The position numbers were made by a program, and so were the translations under genes. From positions 124,035,669 through 124,099,668 of the forward strand of contig NC_057819.1 in NCBI RefSeq assembly GCF_910594005.1: DNA of 64,000 nt, in the 5' to 3' direction. The DNA comes from Cervus elaphus. Its lineage: Eukaryota; Chordata; Mammalia; Artiodactyla; Cervidae. The notes under the pieces were generated by a model. It made no database searches. It worked only from the letters and a program-made list of their open reading frames with translations, and was not told the DNA's origin. Positions 12,201 to 24,200 of the stretch are shown here, in pieces. Within the stretch, counting starts at the first letter, position 1, and every line of letters begins with the position of its first letter.

Positions 12201-15200
12201 ATAACAACTTTTAAAACTACTTTTAAAAGATTATCTACTCAAGACAATGGCAAAATTTACATCAGGTCATGGGTTATATTATTTCCTCCCTCAGTCCTAT
12301 ATTTCTAAAAGAACTATCTTTGGATCAAAACCTTGGTTGTATTGTGAGCTAGCCCTAGACTGAGCTTCTGATGTGGTTCCCAGTGCCCCCTTCTCCCCCA
12401 AAGGGCATATTCCAGGAAACAGAAGTGCATCTGAGAGGACCCTTTCCTTGGGACTACGAAAAAGAATGATGTGCATCATCCACAGCCAGCAGGTACCAAT
12501 TCCCGCAAACTGTTCATGTTCTGCACAGGCACCCATGGCAGGAGGAGGCAGGCACCTTGGACCCTTCAGGCACAAACCCATGTACCCCAATTCTATACCA
12601 ATGTTTCCTGTAGTTTTAGGTTGCTATTCAGAGCTCAGGAGTGGGATTCCACCACAGGCCAGCACTTACTGTACCAGAGGACTCCTTCCAGACCCTTCCA
12701 ATTCTTAGCTTGAGCCAGCAAGTCTTCAGGCATCGTTGGAAGAAAGGCATTCTGAAAAGCCAAAAAAGCAGAGCTGGCTTTAGCTTAGTGAACACATCGA
12801 TTCACTGTCGCTGCTCAGCAAGAGGCCTTGAGTAAGAACGTGACCTTGGTTTTCTTTCTTCTCGACCCCAAAAGCTCTCTATGAAGAACACAGAACAGCT
12901 CTCTGTGAAATGACAAAGGGCAAGGCAAGTTTTTCACCATGACTGTGGACTAAAGCATCAAGTGAGAAAGAGGATGATGGCAAACCTACAAGATAAACAG
13001 GTTCAACGGTTTCTGAGGTACCAGCTGGGTCTCTAATGTTTTTCCTGTGAATGCAGAAGAAATCATATCCCAGTCTTACCACCATGAGGTGTGGGAAGAA
13101 GGCCAAATTCTTCAGGGGTCCTAAGACTTGGCTTTGTCCACAGAGAAGGACGGTTGCAGCATGAACAGCCATTTCTATTACTGGCCCTTCCAGGTTGCTG
13201 ACCCCAGGACCTGTCCTCAGCAGGGGTAGTTCATTGTTCACAAGGGATATTGCAAAAGGTCTGATATCAGGAGACAAGGTCTTGCTTTTCTCAATGAATT
13301 TCTCCATAGCCTCACATTGCTGACAGGAAAGAAATTAAAATACATCAAATAAAAATATTATATGAAAAAAAAATATTATATGAACAGCAGAAGAAAAACC
13401 AAAGGTTTTCTCTTATGGTAGTCATGCCTTCTGATCCCAAGAACTTATCAAATATCTCCTTAAGAGGAATTCTCTGGTGGTCCAGTATTAGGACTGCCAC
13501 TTCCACTGCCGAGGACCCGAGGGCCAATCCCTAGTTGGGGAACTGAGATCCCTCAAGACACAGGGTGCAGCCATAAATAAATAAATAAACAAATAAAGTT
13601 AGTTGCATTAAAAGACTTTTAAATCAAGGTTAGAATGGCTAAATGATTACTTCCTGAAGGGGAATTATCCAGAGAAATCTCCTCTACAAACACAGAAACC
13701 ACATATGCAAGCACTAGTTTTGATCATTCTGTTTTGGAAAACATTATTGTATGTCCTTTTTTAAGACAACTTTATTTTTATTTATTTATTTTAAATTTAT
13801 CTGGCTTCAATGGGTTTTAGTTGTGGCATGTGGGATCTAGTTCCCTGACCAGGGATTGAACCCAGGCCCCCTGCACTGGGAGTGCAGAGTCTTAGCCACT
13901 AGACCACCAGGTAAGTCCATGAATTACTGTTTTGACTTTAGTTTTAACTGTTACTCTAAAAGCTTTGGGTGAAACAGAAAGTAGTTCCTCTTCATAAGAA
14001 TGCTGAAAACCTCCATCCAAGATTTTTTAAAATTATGGGCATTATTGGTGTTCATGACTTTCTTTTTAAATAAATATTTATTTATTTATTTGGTTGCATC
14101 CAGTCTTAGTTGTGATATGTGGGATCTATTTCCCTCACCAGAGATTAAACCTGGGCCCCCTGCATCATGAGCACGGAATCTTAGCCAGTGGACCACCAGG
14201 GCAGTCCCGGTGTTTGTGAATTTTACCTTTATTCAAAAAGTCCCTTCAAATCGTGAGACTATGAACACAGCCCTGGAGGCTGATACTCACCTGTGGCTTA
14301 GGATGGAGGTCTGCATTGTCTGATCTGTACAAAGTGGTGACCTCTCTAAAAAGTGCTAACAGTAGGTAGACAGCCTTCTGAGTTGCGGAGCTCCTACAGT
14401 CCTGAAAAAGCAAGGGCATCAAGTGAGACTTTTAAAAGTTATACAGATATAGCTCAGGGCCAGAATCTCATGTGATCTGTATGTGAATAAAGAATGAGAT
14501 CAGTACTAAAGCCTTGGAGAGGATGAGGGAGCCTTTCTTAATACCATAGGCACCTGGAACCCTGCACCTTAGGACCATCTTCCAGAAAACAGCTCTTCAA
14601 AAACATTCTCATATTAAATGTAATGTATATTTATTAAACAGCTTAGAGCAGAAGTAACAGGGATCACTATCTTTTCTCTTTCTGACTACACCCCTGGTCC
14701 CTTTAGGGAACTTTTGCTGAACTAAGATATTTATTTCCTCTTTTTCCAGCAAAGCGCCAAGGTAAATAAGGACTCGGAAAGAAAATAAGAATGTAACAAT
14801 TTAAAGATTGTATTTTTAAAAGCCTGCATCTATTAAAATAAACACGTGCATGTGTCTCTATGGGAACTATGAGGTTTTGCTTCCCATGTCATCGTATCTC
14901 AGAGCAGAGGAATCCTGGAGGAAGCGGCTTTTCAGCAGGGTCTCAAAGAAAATAATGGACCTAAATAAATCAGAAAGGAGCTGCTGGTGTCCTCTCACAA
15001 ACCCAGCAACCCAAATCAACCGTTGCCACTCCCCTGTTTGCCAGGCGAGCTCATGAGGCCATGGACACAGGACTTCCAAGGCAGGATGTCACCCTGTGGG
15101 GCGTCTCCCATTGCATCATTTGATCCTAACAAGACAAGACTTAGGCTGTGAGGGGCCACTGTGTACACAGAGCAGCCGCCAGCCTGGCCTACCTCCAGAG

Positions 15201-18200
15201 CTGTCTCAACAGCCAGGGGCTTGGATTCCAGAACGGCTTTTCCCACTGCATCTCGGACAGCCTTGTAGTCGTTCCCATGCACCAGATACCGATCCATCTG
15301 GCCTGGATGATCCCTCTGCAACCCCAAGAACACAGGGGTTAACCACGGTGGGTACAGTTTGGGAAATATTGAGCAAAGAACCTTCTTGATAGGGAAAGGA
15401 ACCAGGCAATCACTGAAGGTTTAAGGGCAGTTGAACCAGGTTTCCAGGGTAGACTGAGGCATGACAGCTCACTGCTGTTTGGGAAGCACCTCCTCCTCAC
15501 TGGATGAAGAGTGGGCGGAAATCTAGGGGAGGTGATACTGTAGCTACTTGCCATATGAACTCAGAGTAGAGCACCAAAGACTTACGAGTCAGGCCTAAGT
15601 TCCAGGTGGGAGGAAAAATAAGCAGGATTTTTAGTGCCATTTTTCTAACCTCAGGACAGTGAAAATTCATTCATTTCTGGGCTCTAGGAAAGGACAACTT
15701 AGTAGTCCTGGAGCCAAAATGACTGCAACTCTGTCATCCTTAGTCCTTTCCTGTCTTCCCTGCTGAAGATAAAAAGGGCTTATTTTACAGGATGAATGAC
15801 TTTTAATTTGCTGAAGGCCGAAGCCACAGAATCATTCTTGTGCTTTTCCTGCGTTGAATACCATCAGAAGTGATGCCTACATATGCTTTGCAGGTAGATG
15901 ACAAACCAGAAACAAACACAGACACACCTTTCCCCTAGGCAGATAACTGTGATCACAAGCTGGGTCAACTGAAATCCAGACAGAGGACCAGACCAGACCA
16001 GATGCAAGCATTTTCCCGGATGGATGTGGGAGAAAGTCAGGGAGGGATGGAGGAGCAGCAGCCCTCCTCCTGGGGTGGGGTCGGACAGGGGAGCTGAGAC
16101 AGCACTGGGGCTGCCAGACTGCCCTTCTCACCTGCTGTGCGATGACTTCCTTAGGAAACACCCAGTGGGCCGGATGGCCCTCTTTGGAGAGGCTCTGCAC
16201 AAACGCCATCCCCTGCTGGCTGGTGAGCTTCCTCACCAGGTACACTCGGTACCAGTCATTCTGGACCCGGGCACAGAAGCGCTTCACCTGCTGCAGGTAG
16301 TGATGCTTCTCCTCCGCCATCTCTGCAGAGCCAATGAGAAAGGCCGAGTGATGGCTGAGGGTACTTGTCAGTTAACTCTCTGCAACAGAGGCTAGTAAAA
16401 GCTCTGCACCTACCCTTCGGGAATTCACACTGAGAGAACTAATCTAGAAGAAAAGGGATATGGTACAGACCAGTATTATCCTGAGAACCAGCTTCCCACA
16501 CTTCCTGAATTTCTAAATCATGGGGGCTCCCAGCCTGTGGTCAAGAAAGGTTGGGAAGAAGACCTGCCTGAGCCATCCTGAAACTCGGCGAGGATCTCAG
16601 ATGCCTTGTCAAGACAGAGGCGGATGCGGGCCATCTTCTGTAGGTGCTCCACTGAGGCCTCACCAGCAGGCCATCGGCTGTATCCCACTGGCTGGTATGT
16701 CGTAAGGAAATGGCCTTCCTCTCGCAGGTATTTCAATTCATCCCTTATGAAGAAAGCATTATTCTTCTCATGTATTGAATCCTAGGGAACATAGAACCAG
16801 AAAGAAAGGACATTATTGTTTTTTATTTACAAGACCCCATCTTTGAAATTTCACCAGTGTGGTCATGGACAGTGTAGTAAGGATAAAGAACAGTGTTGTA
16901 GCTTTGAGTGGATATTTTGTGAATCATGAAAAACTAACACCTCTTTTTATTTTTATTTTAGGGAACAGAAGGAGGGAAAAAAATAAAAGGTATAATGAAA
17001 AAAAATTTTTTAACCTAATCTAACTTTTCATATGCATTGTAAGATTTTTGGAAGAAACACAAATACAAAGAGAATAAAAATTAGAAGTATTCACAACCTC
17101 AGCACCCACAGAGAGGCATCATCAACTTTGGTGGCATATTCTTCAATGCCTTTTTCCCCCTCATGCACATGTACATAATGCCAACATATGCAATTTCTGA
17201 GGACAGAAGTAACAATGTTTCTGAAACATTTTTCCCCCTAAATGGAGTACAGCATCCGTTAATGTCACCACATAAATTATATTCTGTAAATTTTCAGAAA
17301 AACACTATTCCATTGCATAAACCATGTGGTTCTGAGAGCCTGCAAAAGAAATGTAGTGAGTGATAGTCAGCTTACCTCCAGGCAGTTGCTAAAGAGCATG
17401 TACAGTTCGGTTTTATCTTCAGCCAGGAATGGTTTCTTTTCTAACTCGGACAAATAAGTCTGAATATACTCTTTCACATCACAGAAGCTAGGGAAGGAGA
17501 AATATTATATACACCTAGTTAGCTAAGGTCTGGAAACCCATTTTGTCAAAGCAAAGGTTTGAAGTATTTATTTGCCTATTATTCATTTCCTGCTTCCTGT
17601 ATACTTATATATATACATACATACGTAGCTGGGAAGATCCCCTGGAGAACAGAATGGCAACTCACTCCAGGATTCTTGCCTGGAGAATTCCACGCACAGA
17701 GGAGCCATGGGGTCACAAAGTGTCAGACACTACTGAGCAACTAACACTTCCACTTTCTCACATACATAGATGTGTTTATATAGTTTATAACATGATTTTA
17801 TGAAGAATATTTTAGCACCAACTTGGAGGAATATAAAATTCCATATTTTAGATGGGCTTCCCAGGTGGTTCAGTGGTAAAGAACCTGCCTGCTAATGCAG
17901 GAGACTCGGGTTTGATCCCTGGGTCAGGAAGATCCCCTGGAGGAAGAAATGGCAACCCACTCCAGTATTTTTGCCTGGAGAATCCCATGGACAGAGGAGC
18001 CTGGCAGGCTATAGTCCATGGGGTTGCTAAAGAGTCAGACATGACTTAGTGACTATATAATAACAATTTTATATCAGCTGTTCTCAAACTTCTGGCTCCA
18101 GGACTCCTTCACAGACTTAAAAATTAATGAGAACCACAAAGAGCTTTTGCTTCTATTGGTTATATCTTCTGATATTTACCATAATAGAAATTAAAACTAA

Positions 18201-21200
18201 GAAAAATTGAAAATATGTATCAATATTCATCATTTAAAATAACCGTACTAAACTCATCACATATTAACATAAATAATATTTAAAAAAATCTTTTCCAAGA
18301 CAAAATTTCATTAGTTAGAAGGGCATTGTTTTTCAATCCTAGAAATCTTTTTAATGCCTGGCTTAACAGAAGTTCACTGGATTCTCAAATCTGCTTCTGC
18401 TTCTAGTTGGTTGCACTATATTATATGAGCAAAATCTGGTCTCATACATTCTGTAGTTGGAAAAGGGAGAAATATTTCAGTAGTCTTTTCAGGTAAATAT
18501 GGATACTGTCTTTTGATGCTGCACCAAAAATGATAGACAATAATTTCTAAAGGTTAGTTTCAATGTGCAATCTGAAACCTTATCAATGTACTTTTCATAG
18601 TTATTTACATTAAAATCAAATGATCTGCCTTGCAATCAGATAGATTGCTTTTTGATCAATGCACAATTCTGACATCAAGAACCAGTTACTTCATAAATAC
18701 TGGTTTGCTGAGCTGTGCAAATTTTGCAAACATTGACACATTTTTATTGTATATTTTACAAAACCTCACATTCATTAATATGTTATCAAAAAGCTTGTAT
18801 TAGAAAGCTGACAAGCTCACAGTGGAGGATACAAGTTTTCCAACATTTTATTTTATTGTTTTTTAATTTAGCCATGCTGAGACTAGAAGGATCTTAATTA
18901 CCTGACAGGGATTGAACCTGGATCTTCGGCAATGAAAGCGTGCAGTCCTAACCACTGGATTGCCAGGGAATTCCTCCAAACCTTTAAATATCTGCTTATA
19001 AGCTTGAATTTTATAATTAGCAACAAAACTCTCAGTTTGTGATAGGCTCACCTCACTTTTTTTCAGGAAAACGCCTGTCACCTAACTGCCCAGTTTTCAG
19101 TGTCATTTGTCAGCCATTCTTTCAAGTACAAGTGGTATTTCACAAAAAAAGCAGCCAGATCAGGACGTAACTCAAAAACTGCAGGAGTGGTTTTCCTTGA
19201 GACAGCCTTGTACCTTGGTGTGCTGCTGGAGGCTTTGGGTGTATCTCTCATTATAATACAACATTATCAGTCATATCCTTAAGAGTGGGGATTTAGTAGA
19301 ATTAATAATTTTTATAGCGTCATCAAGGACATTATGTGAAACTGGCATTTTAAAAAATTACATGTGCACGGTGGTGACAGAAATAATGGCTACTACCAGG
19401 GTCTTTCTCATGCTAAGATGCTAGCAGCTTTATCTTTCATCACTTTAGTAACATCAGTGCAAACAAGTTGAAAAAGTCAGATGCCATCTTAGTGTTATTT
19501 GCAGTCTGGTCAACACTGTCCCATGCATGGGTCTGCCCAGACAGCAGGTGCCATAAAGAATGTAAGTCCAGTCTGATTCATTCTTAACACACAAAAGTAC
19601 ACGAAACACAAAGAGCAATGACAGAAGCAAGTATTTTTCAACCCAGGGAATAACCATTCATATTTTTACACCGTGTTTATGTCTCAAGTTTTTATTTCAA
19701 AATCAGTTCTGTAAAGTTTACTCTAAATATTCCAGAACAAAGCATTTACCTTTGAGTTTAGTTTATACTCATAATAATGTGTCTACACTTTATGTCAAGA
19801 GATATACATGTCAATGACACTTTTCCCTTTCTCTAAGCAAGGAGATTCACATGAATACAGATTTCACACATTTACCAAAATTAATGAAAATCACAGAATA
19901 GCAAGAGGCCCTTTTCATATCTCAAGGCAACTGTGTCTATATATGCCTTAAGAGCCATTTTCAGGTATAGTAAGAAATGTATTTTAAGAGTATTGCATTT
20001 GAAAATCCTGTTTGAAAAGGCTATTTCATAAATAATGGGGGGGGGGGGAGGCACCAAAATAAAATACAAGACTGCAGTGGATCCCTGTTTTAAACATAAA
20101 TCTAATCTCTATCTTAAGTCACATTTCGGACATTTAAGTTGGAAGTAGTTGTGTCTGTTGGAACTTTCCCTATAGCATCTTGATTTTGCCATCACCTCAA
20201 GGTGAACTCTCTCAAGGTAGGACACAGGTTGAGAAACAGAGTATACTCCAAAAGACATCTTCTGAATACAGATCACCTTTCTAAGAATTGTTAAAAATAG
20301 CATAATTCGACAAGCCCATTGAGCTGAGGCGCCATATGGGCTTCCCTGTTCATTTATAGAATTGGAGAAACTTAAGAGCAGCAAAACTTAGACAACATCA
20401 AGTGCAAGGAGGTTGAGTGTAGATTCTGTTATGGTCCAAGAAACCACAAAACTTTGTAGCTGTGGAACTGAGATGAGAACTGCAGATTCCTGACTCCCGA
20501 CTTCCTGCACCCACACGTCTCACAGCACTCTGTGCCCTTCCCTCAAATCTGTCTTCTTCTTCCTAAACACGTGCTTGTGGCCATACTGAACTCATGGCCA
20601 GCATGTAATATGCCAAGGATACAACCCATGCAGATAAAGGAACCAGGGCGTCTCTTGCTAAAGAAGCTTTCCCAGATACTGAGCTAGCTACCAGTTCTGT
20701 AAAGAATGCTTTGCGGCAAAGAAAAAGCCATGAGGAGAGAAAAAAAAGAAGTCAAAGTGTTTCAGAGGCAACTCCATGTTCATGGTGCTCACCTGTATTT
20801 TAAAAGCAGTTTCAATACCACTGAGCGGATCACGGGGGTCTTATCCACGACATCATCAAAAGGAGAAAGAGACTTTGTGTGTTCACGGCATCCTAAAACC
20901 AGGAGAAAGGCAGATCATTGTTCACATCAGACATAAAAAGTGAGATGAAGAACTGAATTTTTAACTCTATTGGAAGACAGCCACTCACGTTGGGGAGCCT
21001 CTCGAAGGAGCTCCTTCTCTACAAAGAGTAAGGATAGCAGGTCTTTGACCACTTCCTTCTGAGGTGGAGAATTGTCTTTGAAGCACATGGTAGAAACCAG
21101 GTCCACGAAGAAACTATTGCACATCTGCCGGAAGCGGGCATGTTTCTCAATGGCCTCCCTTGGGAATGGTTAAAAACCATGGTTAAAAGTCTTATAAACT

Positions 21201-24200
21201 GTGTTCCAGAATCCCTCCCTACAGAGTGCTTTGGGATTTGGATAGCTTTTTTTTTTTTTAATTAAAAGATGCAAGTATCTCCATATATTGATTAGAATCA
21301 GTCTCCAAAGACAGACAGTACATACATTTGGCTCTTTTGAGAAAGACCTTGATCATTTGGACCATCTAGTAACAGCCTTTATATCCCAAGAGTTTCTCAA
21401 AGCTCCCATCCACTGGACTTGTCTTGTGCCCCACTTTTAGAAGGCATCAGAAGGGAAGAAAACCACTGCTTGGGCTATTTTAGTCAGTGCCCTGAAGGCA
21501 CTTAGCCAGACAAGAGTTAGCTTTATCCTCAAATCATAGAACATGGATGGCATTTACACATCAAGAGGATAAGCCAGTTGCATCTAAATTCTTTGGGTAC
21601 TTGTGATGGCTTTACTTAGTTTACAACTTCCTGGGTTTTTTCCTCTAATTTTTCAATCTCCCTCTTCTGTACACATGCATGTCTTGGGGAAAGGATAATT
21701 TTCAGACACTAGGTGTTTATAAAGGTACATAAATAATTAGTTGTCTTTGTTAGGACACTTTGCTTTGAGGCTTTCTAAGGTCAATAGTATATTTTAAAAA
21801 TAATTTTGTTTATTGTTGGCAGTGCTGGGCATTGCTGTGCAGGCTTTTCCTCTAGTTGGGGTAAGCAGGGGCTACTCTCTAGTTGCACTGCTCAGGCTTC
21901 TCATTATGGTAGCTTCTCTAGTTGCGGAGCACAGGCTCTAGGGTGCCTGGGCTTCAGTAGTTGCGGTACATGGGCTCCATAGTCGGGGCTCACAGGCTCT
22001 AGAGCACAGGCTCAATAACTGTGGTGCACAGGCTTATTTGCTCCGCCACATGTGGGATCTTCTCGGATCAGGGACCGAACCCACGTCTCTAGCATTGGCA
22101 GGTGGATTCTTTACCACTGAGCCACCAGGGAAGCCCAATATTATATTTTTGAATACTGTTATTTGCAAAAAAGGGAGAAAAAGGTGGAAGCTTTCTCAAG
22201 AGAAAGGCTGTTTTACCCGTGCTCCTGGGACACAGTTGCAGAGTATCTGTCTGGTAGGTCGGTTAAACACAAGGGGCACCCCATGTGCCCTTGGGTGAGG
22301 TTAACGTCAATGCAGCGCAGACAGAACACATGGTCACAGGGCAGGCAGACAGGATCCTGTGCGTCTCCCAGGCAGATGGGGCACGGCTGAACCCCAAACC
22401 TAGAAGCCAAGAAGGTGGTCAGCTCTAAAGCAGGGAAGTGGGACATGAGAAGCAAAAAAGAAGCTTCCGAATTCTCAACCTTGCGGATCCCTAACCCAAA
22501 ATCTCACCTGGTCAAACTCTCGCTGACCTGGTCCTTACATTTACGAAGAGTAGTCATCACCGCCATGAAAGGCCTATGGGTCTTCATGTCAGAGTCCTCC
22601 AGTAGGCACTGAAGGAGAAAGGCGTTGGCAGGAGGGCGGTGGGGCAGAGAGGGAGAGCAGAGGTCAGCCAGGCCAGAAAACATGGCGTGCCCTCTGCCAC
22701 TGGCGGAGCCAGACAGTTACGGCTCTGCTGTCTGCAGTGCAAGGCTTTTTAAAATTTTGTTTAGCAATTTCTTTAACTTTGAATGTCCTATGGGACTATG
22801 CTGTTTTGGAGAGAAGACCAATATTCTCAGCTTTAGATTTTTCCTTTCTTCCACTTTTTTTTTTTAAGGTCTACCCCCTCTTTCTATTATATTTCAAATT
22901 ATAAATGATAATATAGTGACTATCTGTGTATCCACCAAGCTTTAAGTAATCTTGGCATTTGTTTGAATATTTGCTTTATCAGTTTCTGAATAACCAAATG
23001 CTACACGTATAGTTTTGACTTCAAGTATATCCCTTTCTACTCCCAGGCCCTGGGAACCATATTCCTGAATTCCCACTTCTACTAGATTTGCACGCATGCA
23101 TGCATGCATGCAACTCTGTTTTAGGGACATCTCACTATACCTAAGCTTGGCAACTTCCAATTTTCATTGATAAACGTAGGTTCAGATCATTCATGTTTAC
23201 TACTGCATGGTACTTCGTGACAAAGACACTGGTCACCTATTTTCCTGTTAATGAACAGTTAGGATGTTCCCAATTTCTTGCAATTACAAGTATTTCTGTA
23301 CCCAACATTCTTCCATGTGTTGGAGTGGAAACAGGAAAATTCCCTATATATATATATGTGTATATACACACACATATATTTAGAGTATATATTTAGAGGT
23401 GTATATATATATATACTTAGTATATATTTATATATATATTTAGAAGTATATTTTTAGTATATATTTATATACTAAAATTATATATTTTATATATATTTAG
23501 AAGTAGAGTATATATTTAGGAGTATATATTTAGAAGTAGAAACACTGTATCTTAGGAAAGACATATCTTTAATGACATAAGATAGTGAGTTTAATTGGTA
23601 TGCTTAGGGAATTTTCTGGTTAGATATGATGCTTGTTATAGGTGTTTTTAAACACAATATAGATATTATGTATACCCATGACATTATCTGCTCAAGGAAA
23701 TTTCCTTTCTATTCCTAATTCAGCAAGAGTTTCTTTTTACCAAATTATATATTTTATGAAAAGCTTTTTTTGTATCTTTTGAAATAATCATTTGCAGTGT
23801 ATTGTTTGATTTGTTATGTAACTGATGACATTTATAGGTTTTTTAACTTTGAGCTATCCTTGAATTCCAGGACTAATCTTACTTGGAAATTATGAGTTTT
23901 TAATACCCTGCTAAATTTGATCTGTTAAATAAAATATTCAAAAGTGGCCAAAGGACTTGAATAGACATTTTCCAAAGAAGTATACAAACGGGCAATAGGC
24001 ACAGGAAAAAATACTAACATCGCTAGTCACTAGGGAAATACAAATCAAACCACACTGAGTTGGTGCTCTGTGATGACCTAGATGGGTGGGATGAGGGGAG
24101 GGGAGCCTCAACAGGGATACATGTATACATATAGCTGATTCATGTTGCTGTATGCAGAAACTAACAAGATTATAAAGCAATTATACTCCAATTAAAAAAA

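Larger units (their letters stand above)
18061..20792. other. AT-rich intron segment
   Basis: Largely AT-rich, with one tRNA-type SINE (18848-18977) and a 12-G run at 20037-20048. The stretch 18070-19400 has the texture of a decayed ancient interspersed repeat (TTCTCAAACTTCTGGCTCC, AAGAGCTTTTGCTTCTATTG), but I could not assign the family. No gene seen. Confidence 0.5.

Noticed and set aside
12373..12708. 111-codon plus-strand open frame
   Set aside because: It is intronic and runs into w34 antisense; no similarity.
13466..14209. tRNA-like B-box sequences (GGTTCGAATCC-type)
   Set aside because: They are heads of tRNA-derived SINEs with A-rich tails, not functional tRNA genes.
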